Shown: piece after piece, positions 25,961-33,698 of the stretch
Layout of the letters: every line of letters begins with the position of its first letter
Position numbering within the stretch: position 1 is the stretch's first letter
Source: Haloparvum alkalitolerans
GTDB lineage: Archaea > Halobacteriota > Halobacteria > Halobacteriales > Haloferacaceae
Assembly (NCBI RefSeq): GCF_050122995.1
Contig: NZ_JBNLIA010000004.1
Location: 1-64,000, forward strand
DNA length: 64,000 nt
Reading direction: 5' to 3'
Notes under the pieces: model-generated
Databases searched by the model: none
What the model saw: only the letters and a program-made list of their open reading frames with translations
Told to the model about the DNA's origin: nothing
Position numbers and translations under genes: made by a program

Positions 25961-26887
25961 ATGAGCGAACTGCGACAACACGCGGACGAGATCGCGGAAC
26001 AGTTTTCGGACCAGTTGGACGTCTCGCCGGACGAGGTTGAAGAGCGGCTGGAGAACCTCGTCACGGAGTACAGAGTGCCCGTCGACGAGGCGCGCCGCAG
26101 CGTCATCAACAGCTACCTCGACGAGGCCGGCATGGAGCGCGAGGAGCTCGGCCGCGGCGGCAGCGAGCAGGTCCAGGTGAACGACATCGACGAGGACGAA
26201 CAGTGGGTCGACCTGCGCGTGACGCTGGTCGAGCTGTGGGAGCCCCGCAGCGACGCCATCGCACAGGTGGGCCTGCTCGGCGACGAGTCGGGCACCATCA
26301 AGTTCGTCTCCTTCGACACCTCCGAGCTCCCCGAGCTGGAGGAGGGACAGGCCTACGAGCTGACGAACGTCGTCACCGACGAGTACGAGGGCCGCTACTC
26401 CGTGAAGCTCAACCGGACGACCGGCATCACCGAGATCGACGAGGAGATCGAGGTCGGCGACAACGCCGAGACGGTCGAGGGCGCCCTGGTCGACATCCAG
26501 TCCGGCTCCGGCCTGATCAAGCGCTGCCCGGAGGAGGACTGCACGCGCGTCCTCCAGAACGGCCGCTGTAGCGAGCACGGCCAGGTGGAGGGCGAGTTCG
26601 ACCTCCGCATCAAGGGCGTGCTCGACGACGGCGAGGAGGTCCACGAGGTCATCTTCGACCGCGAGGCCACCGAGGAGCTCACCGGCATGACGCTGGAGGA
26701 GGCCAAGGACATGGCGATGGACGCGCTCGACACCACCGTCGTCGCCGAGGACATGGCCGGCGACCTGCTGGGGCGCTACTACCGCGTCAGCGGCCCGACG
26801 CTCGGACGCTACGTGCTGGTCAACGACGCCGAGGAGCCCGGGCAGATCGATGCCGAGGCCGCGCTGGTCAAAGCGAGGTCGATCTGA
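25961..26887 (+). CDS. rpa3: Replication protein A (single-stranded DNA-binding), zinc-finger type
   Basis: 308 aa. An N-terminal helical region (about 1-65), an OB fold (about 70-165: VDLRVTLVELWEPRS... AQVGLLGDESGTIKFV), then a second OB fold holding a zinc finger CPEEDCTRVLQNGRCSEHG at about 189-207. Coats single-stranded DNA in replication and repair. By size and the paired downstream gene it resembles Haloferax Rpa3/Rpap3; the number is assigned from memory. It ends one base before the partner gene. Confidence 0.88.
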   Translation: MSELRQHADEIAEQFSDQLDVSPDEVEERLENLVTEYRVPVDEARRSVINSYLDEAGMEREELGRGGSEQVQVNDIDEDEQWVDLRVTLVELWEPRSDAIAQVGLLGDESGTIKFVSFDTSELPELEEGQAYELTNVVTDEYEGRYSVKLNRTTGITEIDEEIEVGDNAETVEGALVDIQSGSGLIKRCPEEDCTRVLQNGRCSEHGQVEGEFDLRIKGVLDDGEEVHEVIFDREATEELTGMTLEEAKDMAMDALDTTVVAEDMAGDLLGRYYRVSGPTLGRYVLVNDAEEPGQIDAEAALVKARSI

Positions 26888-26888
26888 G

Positions 26889-27515
26889 ATGAGCGGTAGC
26901 GCACCCACCCGCGAGGTCGCGCGGCGCGTCTTCGCCCGCGAGTTCAACGACGCCGGCTACACGTTCAAGGAGTCCGACGACGAGCGCGCGCCGGTCTACT
27001 CGCTGCTCCCGACCGGGGAGAGCGCGAACCGCGTCTTCTTCGTCGGCACGCTGACCGAGAAGGAGGACGTCGGCGACGACAGCGAGTACTGGCAGGGTCG
27101 GATCGTCGACCCCACCGGGACGTTCTTCGTCTACGCCGGCCAGTACCAGCCCGAGGCGGCCTCCACGCTCCGCGATCTCGAACCGCCCGCCTACGTCGCA
27201 GTCGTGGGCAAGCCCCGGACGTACGAGACGGACGACGGCTCGATCAACGTCTCCGTCCGCCCGGAGTCGATCACCGAGGTCGACGCGACCGTCCGCGACC
27301 GCTGGGTCGCCGAGGCGGCCGAGCGCACGCTCGAACGCGTCGCCCGGTTCGACGACGAGGGGAACGAGTACGCGCGCATGGCCGAGGAGGAGTACGATCT
27401 CGACCCCGAGACGTACAAGGCCGCGGCCCTGTCCGCGCTGGAGGAGTTGGCGAGCGAGGAGGCGGAGTCGGACGCCGGCGACGCGACCGACTCGGCCGAC
27501 GCCCCCGAGGCGTAA
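26889..27515 (+). CDS. rpap3: RPA-associated protein
   Basis: 208 aa. An OB-fold-like middle (NRVFFVGTLTEKEDVGDDSEYWQGRIVDPTGTFFVYAGQYQPEAASTLRDL) followed by a helical linker and a C-terminal winged-helix-like segment, like the COG3390 partners of haloarchaeal RPA. Starts one base after the RPA stop, so co-translated. Probably binds the RPA subunit as RPA32 does in eukaryotes; that is by analogy. Last 20 residues are acidic. Confidence 0.87.
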   Translation: MSGSAPTREVARRVFAREFNDAGYTFKESDDERAPVYSLLPTGESANRVFFVGTLTEKEDVGDDSEYWQGRIVDPTGTFFVYAGQYQPEAASTLRDLEPPAYVAVVGKPRTYETDDGSINVSVRPESITEVDATVRDRWVAEAAERTLERVARFDDEGNEYARMAEEEYDLDPETYKAAALSALEELASEEAESDAGDATDSADAPEA

Positions 27516-27651
27516 CGCTCCGGAACGGCCGGCGCGCTCCGACGCCCGCCGCGTTCTCCCCCGCCGCACCGATTTTCGCACACGCCTCCGTGCCGCAGCC
27601 GTGCGACCGCCACGCCGGGTCGCCGAGCGACCGCGGTAGCGTCTGACAAAC

Positions 27652-27660
27652 CATTAAGTG
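27652..27660 (+). promoter_or_regulatory. Predicted promoter of the ribbon-helix-helix gene
   Basis: CATTAAGTG centred about 27 bases before the ATG at 27684, within ACAAACCATTAAG; the mRNA would be leaderless. Confidence 0.5.
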
Positions 27661-27683
27661 GAACGGGCTGAGATAGTCGCCCA

Positions 27684-28085
27684 ATGGGCAACAAGAACAA
27701 GACCATCTCGTTCCGCGTCAACGAGGACGCGTTCGAGACCCTCCGCGACATCGCCGAGGAGCGGGATATCTCGCTGTCGGCCGTCTTCCGCGACTACGTG
27801 GACACGCTGGTTGCCCACGACGGGCGCGTCCGGATCGTCCCCGAAGGCGAGTTGGAGGGCGACGACGAGACGGAGTCGTTCCCGCCGAAGGTCGAGGTCC
27901 CCAAGAGCTTCATCCGCGAGCACGAGCGGCTGGAGCTGGAGGCGGACCACCTCCGCGAACAGCTCGAGGAGCACAAACGCTACGTCACCTACCTGCAGGA
28001 ACAGCTCGACGAGGACGACGAGGACGTGATCCAGCTGGAGGAGCTCGACGGCGAACCCGACGAGCCCTCGTTCCGGCTGGGCTGA
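27684..28085 (+). CDS. Ribbon-helix-helix regulator with coiled coil
   Basis: 133 aa. Residues 5-45 form a ribbon-helix-helix (NKTISFRVNEDAFETLRDIAEERDISLSAVFRDYVD) as in CopG/CdrS-type DNA-binding proteins. Residues about 75-110 are a strong coiled coil (FIREHERLELEADHLREQLEEHKRYVTYLQEQL). This RHH-plus-coil design is common to haloarchaeal long RHH proteins, some of which act in cell-division control; this one's targets are unknown. A T5 run at 28099-28103 probably terminates the transcript. Confidence 0.8.
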   Translation: MGNKNKTISFRVNEDAFETLRDIAEERDISLSAVFRDYVDTLVAHDGRVRIVPEGELEGDDETESFPPKVEVPKSFIREHERLELEADHLREQLEEHKRYVTYLQEQLDEDDEDVIQLEELDGEPDEPSFRLG

Positions 28086-28098
28086 CGCGGCCGGACCG

Positions 28099-28103
28099 TT
28101 TTT
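28099..28103 (+). terminator. Poly-T terminator after the RHH gene
   Basis: TTTTT thirteen bases after the stop in a GC-rich context; archaeal RNA polymerase commonly terminates at such runs. Confidence 0.5.
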
Positions 28104-28121
28104 CAGCCCGCGGCCGCCTCG

Positions 28122-28577
28122 CTACCCGGAGAGCGCCCGCTTCGCCTGCCGCGCCTTCTCGGCCATCTCCGCGTCGCCCTCCACGTCCGCGAGCGCCTCG
28201 ACCGACTCGATGCGGCGGATCGCGGTGTCGAGGAACGAGCGCACGTCGCCCGTGTAGGCGTACACCATGTAGTCGTCGGTCATCACGTCGACGATGGCGT
28301 CGGGGCCGAGCCCCTGCGCGCGCAGTTCCAGCAGGTAGGCGACGAACTTCCGCTCCGGACAGCCGCAGTAGGGGTTCTGGTCGCAGTCGCAGTCGAGGAA
28401 GTCCTCCGCGAAGTCCAGCACGCGGTCGCGGGTGGTGCTGTCGAGCTTCGAGAGCCCCTCGCCCGTGAACAGCAGGTCCAGCGTCGCGCCCGAGAACGCC
28501 CCCTTCGGAATGGACGTCTCCAGCTGGGAGGCGAGCTGGCGGTGGTTCTTCACGTAGATCTTGTCCGTGATGGCCAC
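28122..28577 (-). CDS. DUF5814 protein
   Basis: 151 aa from a GTG start (GTG GCC ATC, reading MAITDKIYVKNHRQLASQ). Conserved FDSGATLDLLF-like start, then a cysteine cluster DCDCDQNPYCGCPERKFV (four Cys plus more) suited to zinc or Fe-S binding, and VMTDDYMVYAYTGDV. The DUF5814 region is found both alone and attached to haloarchaeal helicases, so a nucleic-acid role is plausible. No helicase domain is present here. Confidence 0.8.
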   Translation of the reverse strand: MAITDKIYVKNHRQLASQLETSIPKGAFSGATLDLLFTGEGLSKLDSTTRDRVLDFAEDFLDCDCDQNPYCGCPERKFVAYLLELRAQGLGPDAIVDVMTDDYMVYAYTGDVRSFLDTAIRRIESVEALADVEGDAEMAEKARQAKRALSG

Positions 28578-28619
28578 AGTTGTCAGGGCGTAGGTCGGTA
28601 GCGGGTAAAAGCGCCGCGG

Positions 28620-28967
28620 TCAGAGGAACTCGCGGACCTCGGAGTACCACATGTCGTGGTGGTCGACCGCGCCGACGCGCTCGGCGACGTCGACCGCGAG
28701 CGCGTGCCAGCACCGCTGGTCGGGGTCCTCGGCGTCGAGGTTGTAGGTGGCGTCCGCGCAGTCGCACTCGCCCTCCTCCACGACGTACTCGTCCTCGTGA
28801 CCGACGACGACGGTGAAGTCGCGGTACTGCTTCACCCGCTCCTCGGCGACCGCCTCGATGGCGCGCTTCCCGCGGTCGCCGTGCGTGTCGACGATGGCGG
28901 CGGCTATCGGGCCGGTCAGCTCTCCGGCCGCCTCGAGCGCCTCGCGCCAGTCGTCGACTGGGTCCAC
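28620..28967 (-). CDS. SWIM-type zinc-finger protein
   Basis: 115 aa, GTG start at 28965-28967. The sequence EGECDCADATYNLDAEDPDQRCWHALAVDVAE shows the C-x-C...C-x-H ligand set of SWIM zinc fingers. A helical N-terminus precedes it. SWIM domains bind nucleic acid or protein partners; the function here is unknown. Adjacent to DUF5814 on the same strand, 42 bp apart, so possibly one transcript. Confidence 0.75.
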   Translation of the reverse strand: MDPVDDWREALEAAGELTGPIAAAIVDTHGDRGKRAIEAVAEERVKQYRDFTVVVGHEDEYVVEEGECDCADATYNLDAEDPDQRCWHALAVDVAERVGAVDHHDMWYSEVREFL

Positions 28968-29078
28968 GCCCTCCGCTTCTGCCGGGCGCTCCTAAACCCC
29001 GTCGGTGCGGTGGTCGGCGTTCCCGAGGGGGGCCTCCCGAGCGTCAGCCCTTTGGCCCGGGTTTCCGTAGCCGGAGGC

Positions 29079-29546
29079 ATGTTCGACGGCCTCCGGGCGA
29101 CCGTCCGCACGCGCGCCGCTGCGCTCCCCCGCGGGCTCCGGATCCTCCTCGGCATCTTCGGGGTCCTGCTGTGGGTCCTCGGCGCGCAGTACCTCGCGGG
29201 CGACGCCGTCCGCGTCGCCGAGTGGGTCGGCGTCGGCGCGGGCGGTGGGGCCGGCGGCGAGGGGGCACTCGTCGCGGTCTTCCTGATCGCCTTCGGCGTC
29301 GCGCTCGTCGCCCCGTTCGTTCTCCTGACGGACTGGGAGGCGGGCGAGAGCGCCCGCAGCGCCGCCGCGATCCTCGGGATGATGGCGTGGTTCCTCGTCG
29401 CGGACGCGGCCGCGACGCCGCTCGGCGCCGTCGGCGTTCCCTACGGCGCCGCGGTCGCCGCCGTCTTCCTCGCGCCGTTTCTGGTCCTGACGGCGCTCCG
29501 CTTCCGGGGCGTCGGCGGTGACACGGCGGAGTCCTGCGGCCGATAG
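29079..29546 (+). CDS. Four-helix membrane protein, unknown
   Basis: 155 aa with about four hydrophobic helices (near 20-38, 62-85, 95-112, 117-140) and short loops. An Arg-rich start (MFDGLRATVRTRAAALPRGLR) implies the N-terminus is inside. I recognise no family. ATG at 29079; it runs into the trm1 promoter region. Confidence 0.65.
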   Translation: MFDGLRATVRTRAAALPRGLRILLGIFGVLLWVLGAQYLAGDAVRVAEWVGVGAGGGAGGEGALVAVFLIAFGVALVAPFVLLTDWEAGESARSAAAILGMMAWFLVADAAATPLGAVGVPYGAAVAAVFLAPFLVLTALRFRGVGGDTAESCGR

Positions 29547-29625
29547 GGGCGACCGGCGCCCGGCGAGGCGACGGTTCTCGACGCGGAGCGCGGTGCTTTT
29601 CACCCGCATCCGCGAACGTCGTCCC

Positions 29626-30744
29626 ATGAACGTCGAGGAGGGCGGCGTGACCGTCGAGGTGCCCGAGTCGCGCGACGGCGCCAGCGAGGGGACCGGCGAG
29701 GGCGTCTTCTTCAACCCGACGCAGGAGCTGAACCGGGACGTGACCGTGGCGGTCCTGCGGGCGTACGCCGACCGCGAACCGCGGGCCGCGTCGTACCTCG
29801 ACGCGATGGCCGCCTCCGGGATCCGCGGGGTTCGCGCCGCCGCCGCGGGGTACGACGTCACCTGCGCGGACGTCGACCCCGACGCGGTCGAGTTGGCCCG
29901 CGAGAACCTCGCGCGCAACGACCTCGAGGGCGAGGTCGTCCACCGCGACGTGAACGCGCTGATGCACGAGCGCGTCTTCGACGTGATCGACGTCGACCCC
30001 TACGGGACGCCGGTCCCCTTCGCGGACGCCGCCTTCGCGAACGGCCGGAACCTGGTCTGTATCACTGCGACCGACACCGCGCCGCTGTGTGGCGCCCACC
30101 TCAACAGCGGTATCCGGAAGTACGGGGCCGTGCCGCGCAACACCGACTACCACCCCGAGATGGGGCTGCGGACGCTTTTGTCCGCGATGGTCCGGACCGC
30201 GGCGCGCTACGACAAGGCGGCGCGACCGATCCTCTCGCACGTCTCCAGACACTACGCGCGCACCTACCTCGAGCTGGAGTCGGGCGCGCAGGCCGCGGAC
30301 GGTCAGATAGAGAAACTCGGCTTCGTCCACCACTGCGAGGACTGTCTGGTCCGGGAGCACGAGTTCGGACTCATCCCGACCCCCCCGGAGACGTGTCCGA
30401 ACTGTGACTCCGAGCGCGTGCTGACCGCGGGCCCGCTCTGGCTCGGCGCGGTCGCGGACCCGGAGTTCGCGCGGGCGACGCGGGCGGCCGTCACCGACGA
30501 CATGGGCGAGGCGAAACGGGCGCGCAAGCTGCTCGACGGCGTCGCGACCGAGCTCGACACGCCGACCCACTACGACCAGCACCGCCTCTACAAGCAGTGG
30601 AGCGAGCCGGCCATCGGCATGGACGACTTCCTGCACCGGCTCCGCGAGGCGGGCCACGAGGCGACGCGGGCCCACTACCACGGCACCGCGTTCAAGACGC
30701 CGGCGTCGGTCCCGGAGATCCGCGCCGCGGCGCTGGACGGGTAG
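29626..30744 (+). CDS. trm1: tRNA (guanine26-N2)-dimethyltransferase
   Basis: 372 aa. SAM-binding Rossmann core (YLDAMAASGIRGVRAAAAGYDVTCADVDPDAVELARENL), motif IV DVIDVDPYGTPVPF, and a C-terminal domain with a zinc site CEDCLVREHEFGLIPTPPETCPNC. It makes m2,2G26 in tRNA. GTGCTTTTCACCC at about 29592-29604 is the likely promoter box. Confidence 0.95.
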   Translation: MNVEEGGVTVEVPESRDGASEGTGEGVFFNPTQELNRDVTVAVLRAYADREPRAASYLDAMAASGIRGVRAAAAGYDVTCADVDPDAVELARENLARNDLEGEVVHRDVNALMHERVFDVIDVDPYGTPVPFADAAFANGRNLVCITATDTAPLCGAHLNSGIRKYGAVPRNTDYHPEMGLRTLLSAMVRTAARYDKAARPILSHVSRHYARTYLELESGAQAADGQIEKLGFVHHCEDCLVREHEFGLIPTPPETCPNCDSERVLTAGPLWLGAVADPEFARATRAAVTDDMGEAKRARKLLDGVATELDTPTHYDQHRLYKQWSEPAIGMDDFLHRLREAGHEATRAHYHGTAFKTPASVPEIRAAALDG

Positions 30745-30819
30745 CGTCGGCGGCCCGAGGGACCGCACGCTCCGACGACACCCGGCCGATTTTTCACCGC
30801 GTGCCGTGAACCGGTCGAC

Positions 30820-32133
30820 GTGCGCGCCGAACTCGCCGCCCTCGTGAGTACGGGCCGTCGGATCGTCGAGGTGACCGAACAGCAGCGCGTGACGTTTCTG
30901 GCGGCGGGCGTCGCCTACTACGCGTTCATCTCGCTGATCCCCGCGCTGCTGCTTTTGGTCGCGCTGGCGAGCGCGCTGTTCGGAGAGACGTTCGCGAGCG
31001 CGGTGCTCGAAGTGACGAGCGGTTTCCTGACGCCCTCGGGCCAGGACGTGATCGAGAGCGCGCTCGCGTCCGCGGCGGGGCGCGGCGGGGCCACCGTGCT
31101 CGGCGCGGCCGTCCTGCTGTGGTCGACGCTGAAGGTGTTTCGCGGGCTCGATACGGCGTTCCTGCAGGTGTACGGCGTCGAGGAGTCGGTCTCCTTCCTC
31201 GACCAGTTGCGGGACGCCGCGACGGTCGCGCTCAGCGTCGGCGTCGGGATGGCGGCGATGGTCGTGACCGGTACCGCCGTCGCCGCGCTCGACGTGGTCC
31301 CCGTGCTCCGCCTGCTGAGCATCGCGGTCCTTCCCGGCCTGTTGACGCTCGTGTTCCTGCCGATGTACTTCATCCTGCCCTACCCCGCCGTGACCCTGCG
31401 TGAGGCGGTGCCGGGCGCGGCGTTCGCAGCGGTCGGGTGGACCGCGCTGCAGGCGGGGTTTCAGCTCTACGCCGCGAGCGCGGGCCAGTATCAGGTGTAC
31501 GGCGTCATCGGCGGCGTGCTGTTGCTGGTGACGTGGCTCTACCTTGCCGCCACGGTCGTCATCGTCGGCGCGGTCGTCAACGTGGTGCTGGCGGCCGGCC
31601 GCGAACCGGGCTTCACGCACGACCCGGTCGCGTCGCCGCTCGCGCCCGCGGGACTCGCCGACCGACACGCCCTTGACGGTCCCGGCCGACCCCCGGTTAT
31701 GAGCGAACGCAGCGAGGGCGACGCCGGCGCGGGCGAGGACGGGGAGCGCCCCCGCGGCGCGCCCGACGTCTCGGCGCTCGAGGCCGAGGTGGAGCGGCTC
31801 CGCGCGGAGTTCGACGAGTTCGAGGACGACGTCGAGCGCCGCACCGTCGACCGCCCGCGGCTGGAGACGGAGCTGAAAGCCTACGTCCGCAAGCGGATGC
31901 GGCGCGGACACGCCCGCGGCTGGGGGCCGTATCTCGTGCTGCTGTACGGCACCGTCCTGACGCTCGGCGCGTTCTACTGGATGGACGGGATCTACGCCAT
32001 CGCCGCGATGGTGGTCCTCGGGCTCTCGACGCTCGGGCTCTACACGCTGTTCGTGATGGTCGGCGTCGGGCTCAACGCGCTGGAGACGCCCGGCAAGGCC
32101 CTCGACTACGTGCGGAACCGCGGGGAGGACTGA
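30820..32133 (+). CDS. YihY/BrkB membrane protein fused to a second membrane domain
   Basis: 437 aa from a GTG. Residues 1-270 are a YihY/virulence-factor BrkB domain: VAYYAFISLIPALLLLVALAS and later helices, with the VYGVIGGVLLLVTWLYLAA signature. After a Pro/Asp linker comes in-frame MSERSEGDAGAG at residue 294, a coiled coil (about 316-350), a basic stretch and two more helices. In relatives I know these are usually two genes, so this may be a fusion, or two cistrons lacking a stop. Overlaps nothing; PAP2 begins 2 bp later. Confidence 0.8.
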   Translation: MRAELAALVSTGRRIVEVTEQQRVTFLAAGVAYYAFISLIPALLLLVALASALFGETFASAVLEVTSGFLTPSGQDVIESALASAAGRGGATVLGAAVLLWSTLKVFRGLDTAFLQVYGVEESVSFLDQLRDAATVALSVGVGMAAMVVTGTAVAALDVVPVLRLLSIAVLPGLLTLVFLPMYFILPYPAVTLREAVPGAAFAAVGWTALQAGFQLYAASAGQYQVYGVIGGVLLLVTWLYLAATVVIVGAVVNVVLAAGREPGFTHDPVASPLAPAGLADRHALDGPGRPPVMSERSEGDAGAGEDGERPRGAPDVSALEAEVERLRAEFDEFEDDVERRTVDRPRLETELKAYVRKRMRRGHARGWGPYLVLLYGTVLTLGAFYWMDGIYAIAAMVVLGLSTLGLYTLFVMVGVGLNALETPGKALDYVRNRGED

Positions 32134-32135
32134 GG

Positions 32136-33107
32136 ATGCGGAGCGTCGGCGAGTTCGTCGTCGTGGAGGCGCTCCCCGAGGTCGCGGTCGTCCTCGGGGC
32201 GGCGGTCACCACGCTGGCGGACACGTGGTTCGTCTTCGGCCTGCTCGCGCTCGTCTACTGGTTCCTGCCCGCGGAGTACGCCCCCGCGCCGCGGCGCACC
32301 GGGGCCGCGCTCGTCGCGCTGGCCACCTGCGCGCTGGCGATCCTCACCTTCCTGAAGGTGGGGTTCGGCCTCCCCCGCCCGCCGGCCGCGGCGACCCCGA
32401 CGCCCGCACCGGGCTGGCTCCCGGGGGCCGCCGGCGCGTGGTTCGAGGGGACGACCGCCTCGGACGGGTTCGGCTTCCCGAGCGGCCACGCGACGGGCGC
32501 GACGATCACCTACCTCGGGCTGGCGACCCTGCTGGACCGGCCCGATCGGCGGACGCGCCTGCTCGTGGGGGGCGGCCTCGCGGGCGCGGTCGCGCTCTCG
32601 CGCGTCGTCATCGAAGTCCACTACCTCGTCGACGTGGTCGCGGGCGTGGCGCTCGGGACCGGCGTCCTGTTCGGCGGCCTGTGGCTGATGCGGCGCGCGG
32701 GCGCCGGGGCCGAGACCGCCTCGGCCGGCCGCTCCGATCCGAACCCGGACGCGCTCGACCCCACGCCGGTCTTCCTGGTCGCGGCCGGCGCCGGTGCCGC
32801 CGCGGCCGCGGTCGCCGCCGCGACCGGCCACCCCGGGAGCGTGCTCGACGGCGCGGTCGGTCTCGGGACGGGGCTCGGCGGCGCGCTCGGCTGGCGGGTC
32901 TGTGACGGCGACGAGCCGGCCGTGACGCTCCCCGTCGCCGTCCCCGCGCTCGTCATCACCGGCGCGCTGTGGCTCGGGGTGCTCGCCGTCGAACCGCCCC
33001 TCCCGCTCGCGGCCGCCATGGCGACCGCGGCGACCGCGGGAATCCTCGCGGCGCCCGCCGTCGGCGAGCGCGTCGCGGACCGCCGCGGAACGGGGCTCGA
33101 CGCGTAA
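32136..33107 (+). CDS. PAP2-family phosphatase
   Basis: 323 aa membrane phosphatase. PAP2 signature: KVGFGLPRP (KxxxxxxRP), FPSGHATGA and SRVVIEVHYLVDVVAG, all catalytic residues present on an extracytoplasmic face by family analogy. The C-terminal 120 residues add three or four more Ala-rich helices. Could dephosphorylate isoprenyl diphosphates or phospholipids. Starts two bases after the BrkB fusion stop, so one operon. Confidence 0.88.
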   Translation: MRSVGEFVVVEALPEVAVVLGAAVTTLADTWFVFGLLALVYWFLPAEYAPAPRRTGAALVALATCALAILTFLKVGFGLPRPPAAATPTPAPGWLPGAAGAWFEGTTASDGFGFPSGHATGATITYLGLATLLDRPDRRTRLLVGGGLAGAVALSRVVIEVHYLVDVVAGVALGTGVLFGGLWLMRRAGAGAETASAGRSDPNPDALDPTPVFLVAAGAGAAAAAVAAATGHPGSVLDGAVGLGTGLGGALGWRVCDGDEPAVTLPVAVPALVITGALWLGVLAVEPPLPLAAAMATAATAGILAAPAVGERVADRRGTGLDA

Positions 33108-33145
33108 GTCGGCCGCCCCGGATCGCCGCCGCGCGGGCGCGCCGC

Positions 33146-33571
33146 TCAGTCGAGTCGCCCGCCGAGGAACTCCTCGACGAGCAACAGCAGGTTGTACGTC
33201 ACGGTCACGGCGACGCCGACGAGGAGGAAGGCGAGGCGTCCGCCGCCGCCGGCGCTCCCGACGGCGACGATGAGGCCGCGGGCGACAAGCAGCGTCCCGC
33301 CGGTCGACAGCAGGTGGATCGCGGACGCCACCCGCGAGGTCGGCGAGCGCTCGACGGTCATCTCGTCGGCCATGCCGCCCCACGCGACCTCCGCGAGCAG
33401 CGCGAAGCCGGCGAGCGCGCCGCCGACGTACGCCAGCACGCCCCACACGTCCGGGACGCCGAACGCGTCGATCAGGAGCGCGCCGGCGCCCCACACCGCG
33501 AGCGTGTAACCGTACGCCTCCGACTCGGCGATCAGGTTGTACCCCAGTCGCGTCCGGGCGTTCATCGCCAT
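33146..33571 (-). CDS. Four-helix membrane protein, unknown
   Basis: 141 aa from the ATG at 33569-33571 (another ATG at 33565, and a GTG at 33574). Four hydrophobic segments; contains RLGYNLIAESEAYGYTLAVWGAGALL at the start and YNLLLLVEEFLGGRLD at the end. I recognise no named family. Stops 39 bp from the PAP2 stop, convergent. Confidence 0.6.
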   Translation of the reverse strand: MAMNARTRLGYNLIAESEAYGYTLAVWGAGALLIDAFGVPDVWGVLAYVGGALAGFALLAEVAWGGMADEMTVERSPTSRVASAIHLLSTGGTLLVARGLIVAVGSAGGGGRLAFLLVGVAVTVTYNLLLLVEEFLGGRLD

Positions 33572-33654
33572 CACGCACTCCCGCGGCGCTCATAAATGCC
33601 TGGCCGAGACGGCACGCGCACGGTGCCGGGTCGCGGCGACGCCGTTCGGCGGAG

Positions 33655-33689
33655 AAAAAATCGAACCGGGGGACCGCCGGTCCGGCGGT
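33655..33689 (-). terminator. Hairpin plus T-run terminator of glnA
   Basis: On the minus strand, just after the glnA stop: a perfect 8-bp stem ACCGCCGG-a-CCGGCGGT (33673-33689) followed by six T (33655-33660). It looks like a bacterial-type intrinsic terminator; in archaea the T-run alone would be the core signal. Confidence 0.6.
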
Positions 33690-33698
33690 GCGGCCCGC

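Noticed and set aside
33673..33689. The glnA downstream palindrome as a regulatory operator.
   Set aside because: Its place directly after the stop and before a T-run fits termination better.
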